Source of the DNA: Neopestalotiopsis rosae
Lineage: Eukaryota > Ascomycota > Sordariomycetes > Amphisphaeriales > Sporocadaceae
Direction of reading: 5' to 3'
NCBI GenBank assembly: GCA_023078685.1
Contig: JALGAS010000002.1
Span: 3,100,001-3,164,000 of the forward strand
DNA: 64,000 nucleotides
The notes below the pieces were generated by a model. It was not told where the DNA came from. It worked only from the letters and a program-made list of their open reading frames with translations, and did not search any database. Numbering within the stretch: the first letter of the stretch is position 1; each line of letters starts with the position of its first letter. Below, piece by piece: positions 56,586-64,000 of the stretch. The position numbers and the translations under genes are program-made.

Positions 56586-58345
56586 TCGGCTTAAGATGGT
56601 GATGTAAGTCCGTTACAAGTACTTTTGAAGGCTCATTTTAAGATGAGATGGTTTGATTTATATCAGTGATTCGAGTTATAGTGGAAGCGTATAGTCTAGA
56701 ACAGACGATCTAGGACAGCAAGCCGCCTTGTAGTTTCCTGAGCACTGCCCCGTGCTTCGTCCTCACTTACAGAAGACTTATACACTAGACTCTTTTCTTC
56801 TCCATCAGCGCACATCAACGCCTATTGCAGTATTGAGTTTCTCTCTTTTCCCTCTTCAGTCCGCCAGTGACATAATTTCCGTCATCATCGGTCGATTGGG
56901 GCCAATTGAATTTTCAGACTGTCGTGTAGACCCCGTGTAAACCAAACCCGTTTTGTTCAAGAAGTGTGGCACCCTATAAGAAACCGGGCACGGCATATAC
57001 TAAATGGAGGAATTCACGTACATGCTAGCTTTTCTACACCATGGTTACGCGGTCCAAGGGATGACGTGCAGGGAAGGCATATGCCTGGATGCGGGCTGTA
57101 TATAGCAACCGATGATCTGCATAAATTCCGAATCCGGGAGAGCGACGAGCGAGGATCACTTGGGAAGCACCTTTTTTGACATCACTGCACAAAATTCGTA
57201 TATTCCAAGAGAGAAAATATCTGCCGCTCTTCCCTTTTTGCCTTGGCGGCGGCCCTGAAACACCTAGCCAAGTCTCATGCTTGCTCTCTAGATCGGGGGT
57301 CCGGAGAGAATCTGGAGCATATGGCCCGTGCTGCTTCGCAAGGCCGTTGAGTGTGTGTCCTCCGACGTTACCTGGTTCATCGCTGCATTAACCCCCGTGG
57401 CCCCCGGCCCGAATCATTGTGAGGCAAGGCCGCAAGCATAACCCGGGACTTGCCAAAGCGCTAGCGGTCGCGATCGCGGTCGCAGATCTAATGAAAGCAG
57501 ATCGTGACGGAGTCCGGGGGTTCACATTTGGGATCAGCCTGCCTCAATATTCGGATGTGCCTTTATAGAAGACCCCTCGAATGCGCAGTTGCGATCGTCA
57601 TCTACTATAGGCTCGGCTTGAGTTAATTGATGTGGGGTGGGTTATCTTTGGAGTCCAGGGACGCTATTACTATTATACTATAGGTTCCTGACTAGGCGGA
57701 TAGCCCGGCCTCAATAGTCAACGCCCTTGAAGGATAGCCAACAACAGAAAGAGAGGATGGCATAGACTTCAATTCCAATTCATAGCTCTGGCATACAAAT
57801 TGCTTGTAAGAACAGACAAAGTCAATGGCAAGATATTGCAGTCTTTCTCTCGGAAGTCGGAGCTTGCTGCGCGACTCATGATTCGTTTGGAGAGCAGCCA
57901 GATCTTCACAATCGCCACCGATTACTCCGCCATACGCTAGAGGAGAGCATGGACAGAACAATTTACGTTACTTTCACTAGGATCATCCAGGCTTGTCGTC
58001 CGCGCATGCCATGTCGTGCCGAAGAATGATGGTATAGGGCTTTTCTGGAAAGGCAAGGGCACGCGCCAGAAGTTTCATCCGAAATCTGAGCGGTATACAC
58101 TTCTATAAGCCATTGCGGCGGCCGTCAGAAAATGTGAGTTTTAGCTTATGGTCATCAATCACAGGTTGACGAGGCTGCGTACGGCCAAAGTCATTACATA
58201 GGCCAACAGGGCTGCACTCTTTTCTGCGTGCATGAATACCTGGTCTTCTGCACAGACACACAGCCACTGTTCAGTACTTGATGCTTTTACAGTGAATAAT
58301 GCGCCCTACTGCAGCACATGGCGGAAGTTACAGGTTGTAGCAATA
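56586..58345. other. Intergenic, 1.8 kb
   Basis: Holds the aquaporin promoter and the 3' flank of the FAD oxidase gene. The only larger frames (such as 57692-57961, minus) start at TTG and have no domain. I see no repeats of note. Confidence 0.5.
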
Positions 58346-59971
58346 CTAGGAGTCATGGATTTTGAATCCTCCGGGGACATTGTATGTGAAGACACCGTTG
58401 GGGTCCAACCTGTTGCGAACCTTTTCGATGTGCTTCACGCTTTCTTCGCCATAGCTCGCGATCGGGTCTTGCCAAGATGCTGCATAGTTCAGATACACCC
58501 ATGGGTCATAGGCGCCTTGCTTGTGCCCTTCATCCTGAAGGCCGGCCACGAGCCTTTTAGCCACCTCCTCTACTTTTTCCTGATCCGCAACGTAGGTGAA
58601 GCTGGCTGTCAATAACATGACTACCAGAGCCTCGCTCCTGTTCGAGAGCCCAAACGAATTCGAACGTGCGGCCTTGGCGTAGATTGCCGGTGGAAGAGGA
58701 TCCAGTGAAATGGACCAGGTGAGTCCGGACACACTCTTCACCTCGGCGAGGCCCTTTTGCCACAAGTCATACGTGGCATTTAACATGGAGGGCTTCGATA
58801 CGAAAGTCAAAGTTGCCCATACCTGACTGAAAAGTTTGTTAACGAACCATCGTGGCACGAGGTTCTTCGAGTGAGATGCGTGATATCATGCTTACCATAA
58901 TCCCTTCGGCTGAGCGCCGCCGCCATCTCGAGCAAGTTCTCCCATCGTAGCCAAGCGCATGGTGCTGTAATATCTGGATAAATTCATCACCGGCGCAAAG
59001 ACGGGCGGATTGGCCTCGACCTTGGTGTATTCGATCTCGTTCACGATAAGACTAACCGGCACCATGTCCATAACGGCCGTGTATGCGTAGATGAGTATCT
59101 GAGATGCATACTCGTCGTACGCGTCGGCCGAGTTGAGCTGTACAAAGGCATCGATTTGGCCGTCAAGAGTAGATGCAGGGTGATATGTCATTCCGCCCCA
59201 TATCTTGCCTTGTTCAAATACGTCGAAGTCAATCCGCGTAACGATGCCAAGGTTATTCGCACCGCCGCGGAGTGCAACGAGTAAGTCAGGGTCATTTTTA
59301 GCACTAATGATCGATCCATTGGCAACGACGAGCTCAAAGTTCGAGGCCGAGTCGGAGGTGAAGCCATAGCGCGCTGAGTAATATGAGATGCCACCGCCAA
59401 GTGTCAAACCCCCGACGCCGACGCCCACTGCACGACCTCCATTGATGCTGAGCTCAAGGGGATCAAGGGTGTCGTAGACGGTATCCCAGGTGGCACCGGT
59501 ACCGATCGATGCTGAAGACCTTTCATCGTTGATGTCGATATGGTTGATTGCTCGAAGGTCTAGAGTGACTCCGCCGTCAATGTTAGAGGCTCCTTTGAAC
59601 CCCATATGCCCTCCAGAACGGATTGCGAATTGACATTCTGACTTTTTGCCTTCTTCAAGAACGTCCGCCGTGGTCGTTAGTATCTGAACCACCGCCGAGA
59701 CGTCCTCCGCTGTGTTTGGGTAAACGATGCAGAGTGGTTTGGCATCTGAAGCGTGAAAGGAGTAGTATGATCTTAACGATGAAGAGTATGCTGTGCTACC
59801 GGGCAAAGAAACTATACTGCCAAGGTTGGAGAGCAAGGCCAAGCACTTTCAAGCGTTGTTAGCATGGCTATTGGCACCAAACGACGAGATGGAATCACTG
59901 ACACAAGCTCCACTAACGCTCGGGTCTGTAGTCGTGTTTGAGGCGAAAACCCAATCGAATATTTGGGCCAT
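58346..59971 (-). CDS. FAD-linked oxidoreductase, berberine-bridge-enzyme-like
   Basis: I model three exons, 59971-59903, 59845-58896 and 58826-58346, encoding 499 residues, the usual family length. The FAD-binding type-4 domain is clear: PLCIVYPNTAEDVSAVVQ, then AIRSGGHMGFKG with His103 as the expected covalent flavin site, and GGLTLGGGISYYSARYGF. The second Cys attachment seen in bicovalent members is absent from VGVGVGGLTLGGG. The C-terminal berberine domain ends YLNYAASWQDPIASYGEES and RLDPNGVFTYNVPGG. Such enzymes oxidise diverse metabolites, often in secondary metabolism. The first intron (57 nt, GTCAGT donor, GCTAAC branch site) needs an AAAG acceptor and removes an in-frame TGA. No signal peptide follows from this start, unusual for the group, so another upstream exon is possible. 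Confidence 0.82.
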
Positions 59972-60489
59972 ATCCAGAGCGGGCGAAATTCTGATGGCGG
60001 TGATAATAACGTTTCATCAGTAGGAGGGAGAAGGGAGCAGGAATGCATCCCTGATTTTGGATAAGATCATTTTCATATAATACAATGTGGGGGTGAGCAT
60101 GTTTGGGGCAGTACTTGGGCACAATTAAAGAAGGTACAGTTGATATCAATGAACATGGTTTCTTGGTCCAACGGTTATTCTGCATATAAGCACAGGCAAG
60201 GGACAAGATCGCCAGGGTCTGACCTGTACAGTGCGTGCGACACTGGGACGAAGGCCAAGTATTGAATGCCCTCACATCGCTGAAGGTTTACAGCACAAGA
60301 CAGTATAGACCGATAGCTCCAGAAAGTACGAGTCTGGAAATAAAGGATAGCAATCAAGCTGTCGATATACGTAGGTAGGTGCCCCATGGTATATTTATTA
60401 TACTCGAGACAGAAGCTGAGCAGATAAATCAATAGCATGTGGCGGTCTCAATCATGTGAGAAGGTCGACAAGTAGCCCATCACACTGTC
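59972..60489. other. Intergenic upstream of the FAD oxidase gene
   Basis: About 0.5 kb on the 5' side of the FAD oxidase gene. A short additional first exon of that gene could hide here. No independent gene seen. Confidence 0.45.
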
Positions 60490-61200
60490 CTATGTACTGT
60501 GCCGTGACCTGCCTTTCAAATTTCCCACAGACTTGCGTGTAAAGAGTGATTCTGGCTTTGCATCCAGATTGACAGGATGAGCATACTCCGCCTCATCAGT
60601 TTGATCGATTTGGTCAGCTTGATAAGCCTTTCGAGCTGCCACTTGACTGTAAAGAGAATAAAGGCGATGGAGGTCCTTCTGTCTCCATCCGAAGAGATCT
60701 TTTGTTCGCCATAGAGACATCAATATCCAGTGGGCATCGTCTAGTTCCGGTTCTATAGATTCCCCGTTAGCCTATACTTCGTGTGTGTCATCTCTTTAGC
60801 TTGTGTCGTATATGTGAAATGGTTTCGCAGACGCACCAATGGTGACGCGGAAGTATTCGCTGGCATCGTCTCTCATGGCGTATTTGAATTGATCAATATC
60901 CGTGGGCTCTCCAAACTCGAGCTCGACGATGTGACCCCGGTGTAGCCAAGGCGATATCTCGTTGCCCCCTATGCCAATACAATCCGAATCGTCGGTTGTG
61001 TCGAGATTGAACTCGCCCGTCTCATGGCCGTCCCAGCGGACGCGCTCGACCCACATGGCAATGGGCTTGTCGTCGGCGCTCACGACCATGATCTCCCACT
61101 GAGCGCACCTGCCGAGACCATGTTCGTCGAGTCGCGTGTAGACATACACGGCTTTTGCTTGTTCCGGTGTTCTGCGCCAGTTGCCGTGCGATTTTGACAT
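60490..61200 (-). CDS. Small orphan protein, two exons
   Basis: Two exons, 61200-60837 and 60752-60490, encode 208 residues. I chose the ATG at 61200 (MSKSHGNWRRTPEQAK) over upstream in-frame codons because the upstream sequence has a different, low-complexity hydrophobic composition. The 84-nt intron has a GTGCGT donor, GGCTAAC branch site and TATAG acceptor; it joins YFRVTI to EPELDDAHWILMSLWR. The first exon looks like a compact beta-rich domain (AQWEIMVVSADDKPIAMWVE, then HRGHIVELEFGE). The second is helical (DLHRLYSLYSQVAARKAYQ) with a basic tail. No family is recognised and neighbours do not suggest a role. Confidence 0.6.
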
Positions 61201-62140
61201 TGTGTGGACGAGTATAACTACGACGGTATTGGTGTAATTACAAGTACGCTTTCTATAAATCCTCTGGTTAAGAATGAGGCAACGATAAATGAATAGGAGA
61301 CTTGGTCCTTGCGGCGGTGTCGCCTGCCTCAATAAATAGTCCTGGTCAATGGAGGCCAAGGAAATGAGTGAATGATGGAAAGTGATGCGGATTGATATGG
61401 ACGGACTATTCACTTCAGCCATGGCATAATTGTATTGCATCACATAATGGCAGTGCGTTGCGCCACCACAATGTGTATGTAGTCATACGCGCATTTCACG
61501 TTGTCTTTACCGGCCCAAAAGACCTACTAAAACAGACTTCTATAACATAGGGTCATTGCACTTTTTTTCTTCGCGACTGGGTTCTTCTCTATCTATTAAG
61601 GCTTTCCCGAGAGCATGACTGCGAATATGTGCTTTGACAATGAGTTGCGATGAAATGCATCGGATCGACATGACACTCCTTCAAGTGAAATGTACAAAGG
61701 CAAGCCTCGAGGTCTCGACTCAAATTTGTTTTCTCGTTCATAGTGTAATGTTTGCGATAATGAATTCGCCGCTGTTATCGCGTCCGCGCCTGTATGGCCA
61801 ATTCTGCTACTACTAGTCTTGACAAGACGACACCTCGCCCTCGGATGCGAGCTCTGAAAACGAGAATAATATTCATGCATTATATACCTCACACTTTGAC
61901 CTCTCGAAAAGCAATAGTACGATGAGTATAGTCCAAGTAGTGATGGTTCCGATTGTGGTTTGACCGGTATTGTAATTACATAGTCGACCTCAGAGACGAA
62001 TGGAGACATATGCATAGGTATATAGAGCGGCAAGCTTCATGTCTTAACTTTTGATTTGTGGATGACGCATGAGCTTAGTTCACCTGATATTCACAAATAA
62101 GTGACATCGTCAGTATACTGCTTTCAACCATTTGCTTCTG
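61201..62140. other. Intergenic between the small orphan and the NDUFAF5-like gene
   Basis: About 0.9 kb, AT-rich. Open frames below 150 codons start at non-ATG codons or show no domain. Holds the orphan's promoter. Confidence 0.5.
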
Positions 62141-63247
62141 TTATTTGTTTTCTAGAATATCTTTGAGGTTGATCTGGCCACTGCCTCGGGCCAGCGGTTG
62201 TGCCTGGTCCGCCGATTCCTTCCAACCGATCATGTAGATCATCCTGAAAGTGGCCGGAATCGTGCCGTCCTCGTTGCCGTGCAGCTCACGATAAATGGCG
62301 TCGGCAGCCAATAAGACATCTCGCCCTATGGGGCCCATCTCTCGCCCGAGAACAGCATTGCCTTCGCCCATTGCTTGCAGATCTTGCATCAGGGCAAAGA
62401 TGTCGGGGAAATCAACTATAATGTCGTCGACATCCACGCCAACCATCTTGAAGCCAACCCGTTGCAGCAGACCACCAACATCGCGCACATCCGCCAGAGG
62501 ACTGACATGGGGCCCAATTCCGCCGCGTCGCTCTTGCTCAGCGAGTTGCAACGAAGTACGCAACTCGAACAGAGTATCACCGCCAAGCATGGCACCCATA
62601 AATGCGCAATCGGGCTTAAGAACGTTATTCATTTGAGCCAACAATCCCACCAGATCATTGATCCAGTGCAGGCTCATGGAGCTTAGCACTAAGTCGAACG
62701 AGTTGGGCTCGAATGGCAGTGTTTCCTCGTCTGCCAGAATCTCCCTCGTCATGTTGATTTCCTTGTTGAAGTCCAGCTCGGCATCACGAAAGAGGAGCGA
62801 TTCGGAGGACTCGGCGGCTGTGAGATGGCCCACTCGTGAGACCAAGGGCGTCGACTCGGGCATATTGGGGTCCTGTTCGAGGTCGGGGGCGACGAGCGCA
62901 CGAGCGATGTTGCACGAGTTGGCGCCAACGTCGAGAACCTTTGGATAGTGGCGCTTGATATCCAGGAGCCGCTCGCAGAGACGCCTGGCCACCTCGTCCT
63001 TGAGGTAGTCGGCCGTGCGGCTCTGCTCGAGGTTAGAGGCCGCGCGCTCCTTTTGCAGCCATTTTGTGCGTCGATTGAAGACTGCTTGGATCGGAGCCCC
63101 AGCGGACGTGAAGGCGTAGGATCTCCGGGAGCCATGTGACGGCGACACGGCGCAGGAAAGCGGGACGACCGTAGAGGGTCGAGGGCTGACGGATGCCCTA
63201 CATGCTCGGACAAGAGACGCAGCCGGTCTCCGAAAAGTACAGTTCAT
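62141..63247 (-). CDS. NDUFAF5-like mitochondrial methyltransferase-fold protein (complex I assembly)
   Basis: A single-exon gene encodes 368 residues. The N-terminus is Arg/Ser/Ala-rich without acidic residues for about 60 residues, a typical mitochondrial targeting sequence. The SAM-binding fold follows, with motif I VLDVGANSCNIARAL and later FDLVLSSMSLHWINDLVGLL and FMGAMLGGDTLFELRTSL, both hallmarks of NDUFAF5. In animals NDUFAF5 hydroxylates an arginine of the complex I subunit NDUFS7 early in assembly. The QAVFNRRTKWLQKERAA segment before the fold is also characteristic. Length is close to the human protein (345). Its presence implies a respiratory complex I, as expected for filamentous fungi. 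Confidence 0.93.
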   Translation of the reverse strand: MNCTFRRPAASLVRACRASVSPRPSTVVPLSCAVSPSHGSRRSYAFTSAGAPIQAVFNRRTKWLQKERAASNLEQSRTADYLKDEVARRLCERLLDIKRHYPKVLDVGANSCNIARALVAPDLEQDPNMPESTPLVSRVGHLTAAESSESLLFRDAELDFNKEINMTREILADEETLPFEPNSFDLVLSSMSLHWINDLVGLLAQMNNVLKPDCAFMGAMLGGDTLFELRTSLQLAEQERRGGIGPHVSPLADVRDVGGLLQRVGFKMVGVDVDDIIVDFPDIFALMQDLQAMGEGNAVLGREMGPIGRDVLLAADAIYRELHGNEDGTIPATFRMIYMIGWKESADQAQPLARGSGQINLKDILENK

Positions 63248-64000
63248 CCTCCCAGGTTAATTGATAGCTGCTTCACATTCTGGGGGAGAAGCTGGGAAAG
63301 GGTTCGAACAGAGCTCGAAGTTTTTTGAGCTCGTGGCGCGTCAAAGTCGTGACGTTCGCAAAGCTTGAGCAAATCGACATGCACAAGAGCTTAAAGCTTC
63401 GATCCCTGCAAGAAGACTTGGCAGATTTCGGTAGGTGGAGATGAACTAGAATGAAAGTGGAATAGAGCCACTGTAAACGTGCATATTGCCATGGACGGGC
63501 CACATGAAGCGGGCATGGCGGGCTGATGAATACATTCATCATGTCAAGCATGTCTGTCGGGGGCTGCTCTATGAGGAAGGATGACGGACCACGCACACGT
63601 GGTGTCCGGAAGCGCTGGAAGGAATGACATTATGCTTATAGGGTAGTGCAGTGCATTGCGCTGCCGCTACAAAGCCATCAAGCCCAATACATAGTATGTA
63701 GCATCGTGTATTGCTGATTACCTAGGTAGGTATTGTAGCTGATGGCTGGGTTCTAGGGAGTCTTACTGCACTCTGGGGTACCTGTTGCCGCCAAATGGCT
63801 AAGCACTACACAGTACACTTTACCTTATGTACATCCATGGCAGGAGGCCGGGGGAGGGACCTCGAGACAGGCAAGCGCGCTGCCGAGCCGTGAGACTTTG
63901 GGTGTCTCCCCACCTTGAATGATTTCTACAAGCCAAATTCACGGTTCTTTTCCCTCCAGGAAGCTTTCTGCAAGCAAGCACGCTGGTGATCTTGAATTGT
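63248..64000. other. Right-hand flank, no gene recognised
   Basis: About 0.75 kb upstream of the NDUFAF5-like gene, holding its promoter. A TAGGTAGGTA motif with an overlapping palindrome TACCTAGGTA lies at 63720-63732. No coding frame is convincing, though a gene continuing beyond the window cannot be excluded. Confidence 0.45.
63720..63732. repeat. TACCTAGGTAGGTA motif
   Basis: One of several copies of a TAGGTA-based motif that occurs only between genes in this window (others at 18954, 35564, 37115, 40504, 42265 and 48780). Confidence 0.6.

Noticed and set aside
1..64000. tRNA, 5S rRNA, CRISPR arrays, insertion sequences
   Set aside because: I looked for GTTCGA-type T-loop contexts, 5S-like blocks and regular direct repeats. 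Hits such as GGTTCGATTCC near 20718 lie inside coding exons and do not fold into a tRNA. A tRNAscan and repeat-library search would be decisive.

Overview
The window looks like nuclear DNA of a filamentous ascomycete, most likely a Sordariomycete and plausibly Hypocreales. This rests on short GT-AG introns (about 50-230 nt) with CTAAC-like branch sites, Zn2Cys6 regulators, a GH75 chitosanase, an AcuF-type C2H2 protein, a PTH11/rhodopsin-like membrane protein, and fungal forms of Lsm14/Scd6, Bcd1 and Atx1. It is not prokaryotic: there are no operons and no Shine-Dalgarno spacing. Gene models with introns were built by hand from splice sites, and in each the exon lengths sum to a whole number of codons. 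Family names come from recognised motifs, not from searches.

Layout. 0-10 kb: MCH1-like MFS transporter (+), a 2.6 kb gap with a G-rich repeat, secreted carboxylesterase (+), five-exon GH75 chitosanase (-), YggS/PROSC-type PLP-binding protein (-). 10-16.2 kb: Bcd1 zinc-HIT protein (+), Scd6/Lsm14 (+), a small orphan gene with a Trp/Pro tail (+). 16.4-22.3 kb: a head-to-head pair, an AcuF-type C2H2 protein (-) and a large protein joining a DUF7580-like region to a SesB-like alpha/beta hydrolase (+). 22.9-28.4 kb: Tcf25/Rqc1 (+), Atx1 copper chaperone (+), secreted acid phosphatase/phosphoesterase (-). 29.6-35.1 kb: Zn2Cys6 regulator (+) and SCP-x-type thiolase (+). 37.9-47.5 kb: rhodopsin-like membrane protein (+), a 3.3 kb gap, alpha-glucoside-type sugar transporter (+) converging on a second Zn2Cys6 regulator (-). 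50.5-63.2 kb, all minus strand: Ser-rich orphan, threonine synthase, aquaporin with a long N-terminal extension, FAD-linked berberine-bridge-like oxidase, small orphan, NDUFAF5-like complex I assembly factor.

Most genes are ordinary housekeeping or secreted-enzyme genes and do not form one pathway. Two groupings may be functional. The sugar transporter and its convergent Zn2Cys6 neighbour could be a sugar-uptake unit. The 16.4-22.3 kb pair is the best candidate for an undescribed system: it combines three domain types seen in fungal NLR/allorecognition-type proteins (AcuF zinc fingers, DUF7580, SesB-like hydrolase) without a visible NB-ARC or NACHT core. No tRNA, rRNA, CRISPR array or intact transposon was recognised.
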